Of a DNA stretch of 64,000 nucleotides, positions 26,859 to 34,504 are shown in pieces (position 1 is the first letter of the stretch; each line of letters opens with the position of its first letter). A program made the position numbers and the translations under genes. The notes below the pieces were generated by a model. That model saw nothing but the letters and a program-made list of their open reading frames with translations, had not been told where the DNA came from and did not search any database. Source of the DNA: Jejubacter calystegiae (GTDB lineage: Bacteria > Pseudomonadota > Gammaproteobacteria > Enterobacterales > Enterobacteriaceae); contig NZ_CP040428.1 in NCBI RefSeq assembly GCF_005671395.1, positions 3,286,001 through 3,350,000 on the forward strand, in the 5' to 3' direction.

Positions 26859-27274
26859 CGGATCCCCGTTTTCGCAGTGAAGTGCAGATCAAAGTCCCGT
26901 TTCACGATGTGGATCCCATGGGGGTGGTCTGGCACGGTAACTATTTTCGTTACTTCGAAGTCGCGCGCGAGGCGCTGCTGAATCAGGTGAATTACGGCTA
27001 CCGCGAAATGAAGGCCTCCGGCTGGGTTTGGCCGGTGGTGGATACCCGGGTGAAGTACCGCAGCCCGCTCACTTTCGAACAGCAGGTAGCCGTACGCGCC
27101 CGGATCGAAGAGTATGAAAACCGGCTACGCATCGGCTATGAGATTATCGACATCGCCAGCGGGAAGCTGACCACCAGCGGCTATACCATTCAGGTGGCGG
27201 TCGATGCCGCCAGCGGCGAGATGAGCTTTGTCAGCCCGCCGGTGCTGCTGGCACGAATGGGGGTAACGGCATGA
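26852..27274 (+). CDS. apeK: Hot-dog acyl thioesterase ApeK
   Basis: 140-residue 4-hydroxybenzoyl-CoA-type thioesterase. The active segment FHDVDPMGVVWHGNYFRYFE (about 17-36) contains the catalytic Asp and the His after GVVW. Likely releases finished or stalled chains from the carrier protein. Overlaps apeJ by 7 bases and apeL by 4. Confidence 0.83.
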   Translation: MLTDPRFRSEVQIKVPFHDVDPMGVVWHGNYFRYFEVAREALLNQVNYGYREMKASGWVWPVVDTRVKYRSPLTFEQQVAVRARIEEYENRLRIGYEIIDIASGKLTTSGYTIQVAVDAASGEMSFVSPPVLLARMGVTA

Positions 27275-27879
27275 AGAAGGTGATGATGATGCTGGCGCTG
27301 CTGCTGTGCTCCGCGGCGGCTCAGGCGATAACCCTGGACGAGCTGCATCAGCGCTTTGCGCAACAGCCGGTGGTGCGGGCCAAATTTGAACAACAGCGCC
27401 AGATTAAAGATATGGGCCAGCCGCTGTGGTCAAGCGGCGAACTGTTGATTGCCCGCGACAAAGGGCTATGGTGGCATCAGCAGCGACCATTCCCGATGAC
27501 CCTGGTGCTGGATGACAGCCACATGGTGCAGGCTATGGGCAACCAGGTGCCTCAGGTGATTACCGCCGCCAGTAATCCCCAGATGTTCCAGTTCAACCAT
27601 CTGCTGCGTGCGCTGTTTGAAGCCGATCGAAAAACTCTGGAAGAGAACTTCACCAGCCGACTGAGCGACAAGGGCAACGGCGCCTGGCGTCTGGTGCTGA
27701 TCCCAAAAGCCGCACCGCTGAATCAAATCTTCAACAGCATCACCCTGGACGGCGATCGCTTCCTGCAGAAAATCATTCTCGACGATAAGCAGGGCGATAC
27801 CACCGGCATCACCTTTAGCGACCATCAGACCGAGCCGCGGACCCTGACCGATGCCGAACAGCAGCGCTTTGACTTCTGA
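27271..27879 (+). CDS. apeL: LolA-like periplasmic carrier ApeL
   Basis: 202-residue protein with a signal peptide (about 1-19, cleavage after AQA) and a LolA-like mature domain (TLDELHQRFAQQPVVRAKFEQQR at its start). LolA shuttles lipoproteins across the periplasm; this one is thought to shuttle the polyene lipid from the MMPL exporter to the outer membrane (inference from the family). Overlaps apeK by 4 bases and apeM by 29. Confidence 0.82.
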   Translation: MKKVMMMLALLLCSAAAQAITLDELHQRFAQQPVVRAKFEQQRQIKDMGQPLWSSGELLIARDKGLWWHQQRPFPMTLVLDDSHMVQAMGNQVPQVITAASNPQMFQFNHLLRALFEADRKTLEENFTSRLSDKGNGAWRLVLIPKAAPLNQIFNSITLDGDRFLQKIILDDKQGDTTGITFSDHQTEPRTLTDAEQQRFDF

Positions 27880-30169
27880 CCGACAGCGGCGGGCAGGCTG
27901 GCTGTGGCTGGCTGTCGTGCTGCTGATGCTGGCGGTACTGGGGCTGAAGCTACCGGGCGCCCGACTTAACAGCAGCGTACTGGCGCTGTTGCCGGGCGTG
28001 GGCGGCAAGGAGGTTCCCGCGCCCTTGCGCCACGGCTTTATGCAGCGCCTGGACGGCCAGCTTATGTGGCTGGTGGCCGCGCCAGAAGAAGAGAATGACG
28101 CCGCGGCGCGCTGGTGGTTGACGAGGCTTGCGCAGGAGCCCTGGCTTAAGTCAATACAGGGGCCGATGAGCGATGCGCAGCAAAAGGAATGGGGACGCTT
28201 CGCATGGCAGCATCGCGCCGCCCTGATAGACCCGACAACCCGGGCCCGGCTGGGGCAGGGGGGAGAAGCGCAGGCCAGTTGGATTCTGGCCCAGCTCTAT
28301 TCGGCCTTTTCCGGCGTCAGCGGGGCCGAACTGCGCGGCGACCCGCTGATGCTGGTGCGCGGCGCCCAACTGGCGCAGCAGCAGGGGGCCGGGGCGTTAC
28401 GCCTGCACAACGGCTGGCTGACGGCCGTCGACGGTCAGGGGCAGCGCTGGTATCTGATTCACGGCGAGTTAAAAGGCGATGCCTTCAGTATGCGCCAGGG
28501 GAATGCCGCCGTTGACCGGCTGACGATGCTTTCGCAGCAGTTACATCAGCGCTGGCCCCAGGCGCAATTGCTGTCGCGCGGCGCCCTGTTTTATAGCGAC
28601 CATGCCAGCCGTCAGGCCCATCACGAAATGTCCACTCTGGGGGTGGGAACGCTGTGCGGCGTGCTGCTGCTGGTCTTTGCGGTGTTCCGCTCGCCCAGAC
28701 CGTTGCTGTTGTGTCTGCTGTCGGTGGCTATCGGCGCGCTGGCGGGGGTAACGGTAACGCTGTTGTGGTATGGCGAACTGCACCTGATGACCCTGGTGAT
28801 GAGCATGGGCATCATCGGCGTTTCCGCCGATTACACCCTTTATTACCTGACCGAACGGATGGTGCATGGCGCGAAAGATTCGGCGCTGGCAAGCCTGGTG
28901 AAGGTGCGCGCCACGCTACTGCTGGCGTTGGGCACCACTTTGCTCGCCTGGGGCGTCATGATGATGGCGCCGTTTCCCGGCATTCGCCAGATGGCGCTGT
29001 TTGCCGCCACCGGACTGAGCGCGTCATGCCTGACGGTGATTTGCTGGTATCCGCAACTGGCAAAAGGTCTGCCGGTTCGACCTGTGCCGCTGCGTGGACT
29101 GATGGTCTGGTGGCTGGCGGCCTGGCGACGTCCCGGGCTACGGCTGGGGCTACCGCTGCTGGTGGCGCTGTTCAGCGCCGTGGGGCTGTGGCAGTTGCGG
29201 GTGGATGATGATATTTCGCGTCTGCAGGCCATGCCGCCGGATCTGGTGGCCCAGGATCGCGCCATCGGTCAGTTAACCGGCCAGAGCCTGGACCAGCGCT
29301 GGTTTATGGTGTGGGGCGACAGCCCGCAACAGGCGCTGGAACGTCTTGAAGCGTTGACCCCGCGCCTGGAGCAGGCCCGGGACAAGGGCTGGCTGACGGG
29401 GTGGCGCCAGTTGCCGCTGTCGTCGCTGGCGCGGCAGAAGGCCGATATGGCGCTGCTCGGTCGCGCAGCCCCTGGGGTGGAACAGCGGCTGGCGGCGGCC
29501 GGACTGAATATTAAGGTGGCGGTTCCCGAAGAGCGGCCGCTGACGCCGGAACAGTGGCTGAACAGCGTTAACAGCAGCGGCTGGCGTCTGTTATGGCTTT
29601 CGCTGGCGGATGGTCGCAGTGGCATTCTGGTGCCGGTGGACGGCGTTACCCAAAGTGCGGCGTTGGGCAGGCTGGCGCAGGAAAGTCACGGCGTGGCCTG
29701 GGTGGATCGCAAAGCGGAATTCGACGGGCTATTTGGTTTCTGGCGCGGGCTGCTGAGCGGGCTGCTGGCGCTGGCGCTGCTGGTGATTGCCGTCAGCTAC
29801 GTGGCGCGGCTGGGGCTGCGGCGCGGCCTGCAAAGCGTGGCGCCTTCGTTACTGGCGTTGCTCGGCGGGCTGGCGACTCTGGGGCTCTGCGGCCAGCCGC
29901 TCAATCTGTTCGCCCTGCTGGCGCTGACGCTGGTGCTGGGGATCGGCATTAACTATACGCTGTTTTTCAGCAACCCCAGAGGGACGCCGCTAACTTCGCT
30001 GCTGGCGGTGAGCGTGGCCCTGGCCACTACCTTGCTGACTTTAGGAATGCTGGTCTTTAGCCAGACCGGCGCCATCAGCGGTTTTGGCACCGTACTGGCC
30101 AGCGGTATATTTATCGCATGGCTGACCGCGCCGCTGGCGCTGTCAGACCGCAAGGAGAACCATGAATGA
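27851..30169 (+). CDS. apeM: MMPL/RND-type exporter ApeM
   Basis: 772-residue RND-superfamily (MMPL) membrane exporter with about 12 transmembrane helices in two halves (roughly 17-36, 260-420 and 425-445 in the first half, 630-765 in the second) and two large periplasmic loops. SMGIIGVSADYTLYYLTE and LVLGIGINYTLFFS are the two equivalent TM4-like segments with acidic or polar residues. Likely flips or extracts the polyene lipid toward ApeL. The start is inside apeL; no strong ribosome site seen, suggesting coupled translation. Confidence 0.83.
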   Translation: MPNSSALTSDRQRRAGWLWLAVVLLMLAVLGLKLPGARLNSSVLALLPGVGGKEVPAPLRHGFMQRLDGQLMWLVAAPEEENDAAARWWLTRLAQEPWLKSIQGPMSDAQQKEWGRFAWQHRAALIDPTTRARLGQGGEAQASWILAQLYSAFSGVSGAELRGDPLMLVRGAQLAQQQGAGALRLHNGWLTAVDGQGQRWYLIHGELKGDAFSMRQGNAAVDRLTMLSQQLHQRWPQAQLLSRGALFYSDHASRQAHHEMSTLGVGTLCGVLLLVFAVFRSPRPLLLCLLSVAIGALAGVTVTLLWYGELHLMTLVMSMGIIGVSADYTLYYLTERMVHGAKDSALASLVKVRATLLLALGTTLLAWGVMMMAPFPGIRQMALFAATGLSASCLTVICWYPQLAKGLPVRPVPLRGLMVWWLAAWRRPGLRLGLPLLVALFSAVGLWQLRVDDDISRLQAMPPDLVAQDRAIGQLTGQSLDQRWFMVWGDSPQQALERLEALTPRLEQARDKGWLTGWRQLPLSSLARQKADMALLGRAAPGVEQRLAAAGLNIKVAVPEERPLTPEQWLNSVNSSGWRLLWLSLADGRSGILVPVDGVTQSAALGRLAQESHGVAWVDRKAEFDGLFGFWRGLLSGLLALALLVIAVSYVARLGLRRGLQSVAPSLLALLGGLATLGLCGQPLNLFALLALTLVLGIGINYTLFFSNPRGTPLTSLLAVSVALATTLLTLGMLVFSQTGAISGFGTVLASGIFIAWLTAPLALSDRKENHE

Positions 30170-30747
30170 AGGGCGTATTACGCGGTGCGCTGCTGGCGCT
30201 GAGCCTGGCGCTGAGCGCCTGTAGCAATCATGATGATAGTCAGGGGCGGCCTGAAGCCTGGTTAAAACCCGGCGTTGAGGTAACCTTACCGGCGCCGACG
30301 CAGATCGTGCCATTCAGCGCCCAGCAGTTGTTGACGGCGCAAGTGGACGGCCAGACTCACTCGCTGGTGGTGGTGCTGGAAGCCGACGGGCAGCGGCTTC
30401 GTTTGGCCGGACTGTCGCCGCTCGGCGTGCGGCTGTTCAGCCTGAACTACGATGAGCGGGGGGTGAAAACGGAACAGGCGATAGCGCTGCCGAAACTGCC
30501 TCCCGCCAGCCAGGTACTGGCCGATATTATGCTGTGCTACTGGCCGACGGCGCACTGGCAGCCGCAGCTCCCCACAGGCTGGAGCCTGACCGATAAGGCG
30601 AATCGCCGCGAGCTACGTGACGCAGACGGTGTGCTGGTGGAAACCATCCACTATCAGCTCCAGGGGGAGCGGCGGGTGCCAACGGCTATCGATAACCACG
30701 GCTTTGGCTACCGCCTGACCATTGAACAACTGGAGGGCAAATCATGA
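30166..30747 (+). CDS. apeN: Outer-membrane lipoprotein ApeN (DUF3261)
   Basis: 193-residue lipoprotein with a signal sequence and lipobox SACS (Cys near residue 19). The rest fits the DUF3261 family found in APE clusters. Probably an outer-membrane partner of ApeL, in a LolB-like receiving role (inference from order and lipobox). Overlaps apeM by 4 bases and apeO by 4 bases. Confidence 0.78.
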   Translation: MKGVLRGALLALSLALSACSNHDDSQGRPEAWLKPGVEVTLPAPTQIVPFSAQQLLTAQVDGQTHSLVVVLEADGQRLRLAGLSPLGVRLFSLNYDERGVKTEQAIALPKLPPASQVLADIMLCYWPTAHWQPQLPTGWSLTDKANRRELRDADGVLVETIHYQLQGERRVPTAIDNHGFGYRLTIEQLEGKS

Positions 30748-31910
30748 CGGCGATCCGCGCGGTGGCGATGCTTAACGCTCTGGGCAACGATCTCTCCACC
30801 ATCGCCGCAAATCTGACGGCGGGTGAGGCGCCCGGCATGGAAGAGCAGGCCAGCGGCTGGCTACAGGCGGGAAACTGCGCCGTCGCGCGAGTGAAGGGCG
30901 CTTTGCCGTCGTTGCCCCGGCTGCTTACGCGTCATGACAGCCGCAATAACCGTCTGCTGCTGGCGGCACTGAATCAGCTATCTCCGCAGCTTGAGGACGT
31001 TATTCAATGCCATGGCCGCGATCGGGTGGCGGTGGTGATGGGCACCAGCACCTCCGGACTGGATGAAGGCGATGCCAGAGTCAGCGCAGAGCGGGTTGCT
31101 GCCTGGCGTTACGACCAGCAGGAACTGGGCGATCCGTCTCGTTTTATCAGCCAGGCGCTGCAGCTGGATGGCCCGTCCCTGACGATTTCGACTGCCTGTT
31201 CATCCAGCGCCCGGGCGATAATTACCGGCAAGCGTCTGATCGACGCAGGAATTGTTGACGCTGCACTGGTTGGCGGCGCCGATACCCTGAGCCGGATGCC
31301 GATCAACGGCTTTCACAGTCTGGAATCCCTGAGCCTTGAGCGCTGTGCGCCCTTCAGTAAAGATCGCTGCGGCATTACCATCGGCGAAGGGGCGGCGCTG
31401 TTGCTGCTGACCCGCGATGGGGGGCCGGTAGCGCTGAAAGGGGGAGGAGAATCTTCTGATGCCTGGCATATGTCGGCGCCGCATCCCGAAGGGGAAGGTG
31501 CCGGTCGGGCGATCCGGATGGCGCTGATTGATGCCGGTTTAGCCCCGAACGATATCGGTTATATCAATATGCACGGTACGGCGACCCGGCTTAATGATGA
31601 CATTGAGGCCAGGGTCGTGAACCAGCTGTTTGGCGATAGCGTGCCTGCCAGTTCAGTCAAACATTTGATCGGCCATACTCTGGGGGCCGCCGGGGCCATG
31701 GAGGCCGCGCTGTGCTGGCTGATTCTGACCCGGAAGCTGGCACTGCCGCCTCAGGATTTCAGCCGCCATCCCCGGGATGAGACGCTGCCTCCCTGCGGGC
31801 TACTGACGGCGCCTGCGTCGCTTGCCCGCCCCTGGATTCTGTCCAATGCCTTCGCCTTTGGCGGCAATAACACCAGTCTGATTCTCGGGAGGAACGATGA
31901 ACCATTTTAA
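30744..31910 (+). CDS. apeO: Beta-ketoacyl-ACP synthase ApeO
   Basis: 388-residue FabF-like ketosynthase with the catalytic triad visible: TISTACSSSARA (Cys near residue 151), INMHGTATRLND (His near 276) and VKHLIGHTLGAAGA (His near 312). It performs Claisen condensation during polyene elongation, with ApeC as its partner in characterised systems. Overlaps apeN by 4 bases and apeP by 14. Confidence 0.87.
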   Translation: MTAIRAVAMLNALGNDLSTIAANLTAGEAPGMEEQASGWLQAGNCAVARVKGALPSLPRLLTRHDSRNNRLLLAALNQLSPQLEDVIQCHGRDRVAVVMGTSTSGLDEGDARVSAERVAAWRYDQQELGDPSRFISQALQLDGPSLTISTACSSSARAIITGKRLIDAGIVDAALVGGADTLSRMPINGFHSLESLSLERCAPFSKDRCGITIGEGAALLLLTRDGGPVALKGGGESSDAWHMSAPHPEGEGAGRAIRMALIDAGLAPNDIGYINMHGTATRLNDDIEARVVNQLFGDSVPASSVKHLIGHTLGAAGAMEAALCWLILTRKLALPPQDFSRHPRDETLPPCGLLTAPASLARPWILSNAFAFGGNNTSLILGRNDEPF

Positions 31911-32355
31911 GACGCCGGAAAGCTATCTGCCGCACGAGGCACCGATGTGTCTGCTGGAACAGGTGGTGGCCGTTTCTGAACAGGGTGCCCACTGCCGGGT
32001 AACGGTGACGCCCGATGGCGTGCTGGCGCCGTTTCTGACGCCAGATGGGGCACTGCCTGGCTGGTTCGCCATTGAGCTGATGGCCCAGACGGTGGGAGTG
32101 TGGAACGGCTGGTACGATCCGGACAATCAGCGCATCGGCATGCTGCTTGGGGGCCGTGAACTGTGCTGCGAGCCGGGGCGCTTTTCCGCTGGCATGGTGC
32201 TGGACTGTCACGTGCAGATGCTGATGCGTGACGATAAAGTCGGCAGTTTTGAAGGCCGCATTTGCTGCCAGGGTATACAACTGGCCAGCGGCAGGATCAA
32301 CACCTGGCAGCCGGACGACGAACAACTACAACAGCTTATAGGTGAGAAGGGATGA
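31897..32355 (+). CDS. apeP: Beta-hydroxyacyl-ACP dehydratase ApeP
   Basis: 152-residue hot-dog protein of the FabA/FabZ-like COG4706 type. The segment YLPHEAPMCLLEQV near the N-terminus holds the catalytic His, and LPGWFAIELMAQTVGVW resembles the FabZ active-site helix with Glu. Works with ApeI as dehydratase partner. Overlaps both neighbours by a few bases. Confidence 0.84.
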   Translation: MNHFKTPESYLPHEAPMCLLEQVVAVSEQGAHCRVTVTPDGVLAPFLTPDGALPGWFAIELMAQTVGVWNGWYDPDNQRIGMLLGGRELCCEPGRFSAGMVLDCHVQMLMRDDKVGSFEGRICCQGIQLASGRINTWQPDDEQLQQLIGEKG

Positions 32356-33083
32356 AACGTACGGTTCTGGTTACCGGTGCCAGTAAAGGGATCGGCAGCG
32401 CCATCGCCCGACAGTTGGGGGCCGATGGTTTTACGGTGGTGGTGCACTATCACCGGGACGAACAGGGGGCGAGTCACATCCTGGCCGCCATTGAGCAGGC
32501 GGGCGGTAACGGCCGTCTGATAAGCTTTGACGTGGCCCGGCGCGACGATACCCGCCGCGCGCTGGAGCAGGATATTGCGCAGCACGGCGCCTACTGGGGC
32601 ATTGTCAGCAACGTGGGCATTACCCGGGATGGCGCCTTCCCGGCGCTCGGTGACGATGACTGGGATCAGGTGATTCACACCAACCTCGACAGCTTCTATA
32701 ACGTGATTCATCCCTGCGTGATGCCGATGATCGGCCTGCGCGACGGTGGCCGGATTATCACGCTGTCATCGGTATCCGGCATGATGGGTAACCGCGGCCA
32801 GGTAAACTATAGCGCCGCTAAGGCGGGGATCATTGGCGCTACTAAAGCGCTGGCGGTGGAGCTGGCGAAGCGAAAAATTACCGTCAACTGCATTGCGCCG
32901 GGGCTTATAGATACCGGCATGATCGAGATGGAAGAGGCGGCCATGAGTCAGGCGATGCAAAGCATTCCGCTGCGCCGTATGGGGCGGGCCGAAGAGGTGG
33001 CGGGGCTTGCCAGCTATCTGATGTCCGATATCGCGGGTTACGTGACTCGCCAGACCATCGCCATCAATGGAGGCATGCTATGA
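32352..33083 (+). CDS. apeQ: 3-oxoacyl-ACP reductase ApeQ
   Basis: 243-residue short-chain dehydrogenase of FabG type. Cofactor motif VTGASKGIG (about 6-14), the structural Asn in NVGITRDG, catalytic Ser in LSSVSGMMG (about 138-146) and the YSAAKAG active-site Tyr/Lys pair (Tyr near 152) are all present. Reduces the beta-keto group after each condensation. Overlaps apeP and apeR by 4 bases each. Confidence 0.9.
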   Translation: MKRTVLVTGASKGIGSAIARQLGADGFTVVVHYHRDEQGASHILAAIEQAGGNGRLISFDVARRDDTRRALEQDIAQHGAYWGIVSNVGITRDGAFPALGDDDWDQVIHTNLDSFYNVIHPCVMPMIGLRDGGRIITLSSVSGMMGNRGQVNYSAAKAGIIGATKALAVELAKRKITVNCIAPGLIDTGMIEMEEAAMSQAMQSIPLRRMGRAEEVAGLASYLMSDIAGYVTRQTIAINGGML

Positions 33084-34309
33084 CCCGGCGGGTAGTGGTC
33101 ACCGGCATGGCGGGGATCACCGCCTTCGGCGACAGCTGGCAGACGATAGCCCCGGCCCTGAAGCGCGGGCGCAATGCGGTACGGATGATGCCCGAATGGC
33201 GCGAATATCAGGGGCTGAATACTCTGCTGGCGGCGCCGGTGGAAAACTTTACCCTGCCCGGGCACTACACCCGCAAGCGTATTCGCGCCATGGGGCGGGT
33301 ATCGCGGCTGGCGACCCGGGCCAGTGAACTGGCGCTGGAGCAGGCCGGGCTGCTGGAAGATCCTCTGCTGACCAGTGGTGAAGTCGGCATCGCCTATGGC
33401 TCTTCGACTGGTAGCACCGGGCCGGTGAGCGAATTCGCCACCATGCTGACCGAAAAGCATACCGGCAACATTACCGGCACGACCTACGTTCAGATGATGC
33501 CCCACACCACGGCGGTCAACGCCGGTCTGTTCTTCGGCCTGCGCGGGCGGGTGATCCCCAGCTCCAGCGCCTGCACTTCGGGCAGCCAGGCTATTGGCTA
33601 CGCCTGGGAGGCGATTCGCCACGGCTATCAGACGGTGATGGTGGCCGGTGGCGCAGAAGAGCTGTGTCCTTCAGAGGCGGCGGTCTTCGATACCCTGTTC
33701 GCCACCAGTCAGCGCAATGACCAGCCCGGGGCCACCCCGGCACCATTCGACCGCCAGCGCGATGGCCTGGTGATTGGCGAAGGAGCGGGCACCCTGGTGC
33801 TGGAAGAGCTGGAGCACGCCAGGGCGCGTGGCGCTACCATCTATGCCGAACTGGCAGGATTCCATACCAATTGTGATGCTTCGCATATTACCCAGCCGCG
33901 CAGCAGTACCATGCAGGTCTGTATGGAGCAGAGTCTGGCCAGCGCCGGGTTGCCAGCTGCGGCTATCGGCTATATCAGCGCCCACGGTACTGCTACCGAG
34001 CGCGGCGATATCGCGGAAAGCCAGGCCACGGCGGCACTGTTTGGTCGGGGAGCGCCAATCTCATCGATGAAAAGTTATCTGGGTCATACTTTGGGGGCCT
34101 GCGGCGCGCTGGAGGCCTGGCTGGCGATTGAAATGGTGCGCGAAGGCTGGTTTGCGCCTACCATCAATCTGCAGGAGCCGGACGAAGCCTGCGGCGATCT
34201 CGACTACATCATGGGAGCGGGGCGTGCTATCGATACGGAATTTATTCAGTCCAACAACTTCGCTTTCGGCGGTATTAATACCTCGCTCGTTTTCCGCCGC
34301 TGGGCGTAA
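33080..34309 (+). CDS. apeR: Beta-ketoacyl-ACP synthase ApeR
   Basis: 409-residue FabF-like ketosynthase, the last gene of the cluster. Catalytic residues appear in PSSSACTSGSQA (Cys near 161), ISAHGTATERGD (His near 303) and KSYLGHTLGACGA (His near 337). Thought to act as a separate homodimeric ketosynthase from the ApeO-ApeC pair, probably in initiation. Overlaps apeQ by 4 bases; a hairpin follows 12 bases after the stop. Confidence 0.87.
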   Translation: MTRRVVVTGMAGITAFGDSWQTIAPALKRGRNAVRMMPEWREYQGLNTLLAAPVENFTLPGHYTRKRIRAMGRVSRLATRASELALEQAGLLEDPLLTSGEVGIAYGSSTGSTGPVSEFATMLTEKHTGNITGTTYVQMMPHTTAVNAGLFFGLRGRVIPSSSACTSGSQAIGYAWEAIRHGYQTVMVAGGAEELCPSEAAVFDTLFATSQRNDQPGATPAPFDRQRDGLVIGEGAGTLVLEELEHARARGATIYAELAGFHTNCDASHITQPRSSTMQVCMEQSLASAGLPAAAIGYISAHGTATERGDIAESQATAALFGRGAPISSMKSYLGHTLGACGALEAWLAIEMVREGWFAPTINLQEPDEACGDLDYIMGAGRAIDTEFIQSNNFAFGGINTSLVFRRWA

Positions 34310-34321
34310 CCGGTTCTTTTC

Positions 34322-34348
34322 CCTGTGTCGCCGTCTCTGCGGCACAGG
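34322..34348 (+). terminator. Hairpin after apeR
   Basis: 10-bp stem with one G-T pair (34322-34331 with 34339-34348) and a 7-base loop, just after the last ape gene. Only a weak pyrimidine run (CTCTTC) follows, so termination may be incomplete. Confidence 0.4.
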
Positions 34349-34458
34349 CTCTTCAGATAATACCCCACATTTTCATCAGGTTATTTAGTCGTCGGTCAGG
34401 CACCTGATATGAAAAACCGCTTGCAATGCGTGTCAGCACATCGATAATCGCAGCTATA

Positions 34459-34478
34459 AATGATAAGCATTATTATTT
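34459..34478 (+). promoter_or_regulatory. Probable Fur box upstream of the TonB-dependent receptor
   Basis: AATGATAAGCATTATTATTT resembles the 19-bp Fur consensus of GATAAT/ATTATC repeats and lies 27 bases before the receptor start. It indicates iron repression of this gene (inference). Confidence 0.65.
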
Positions 34479-34504
34479 GATTTCTTGTTCAGGGATATTT
34501 CGTT

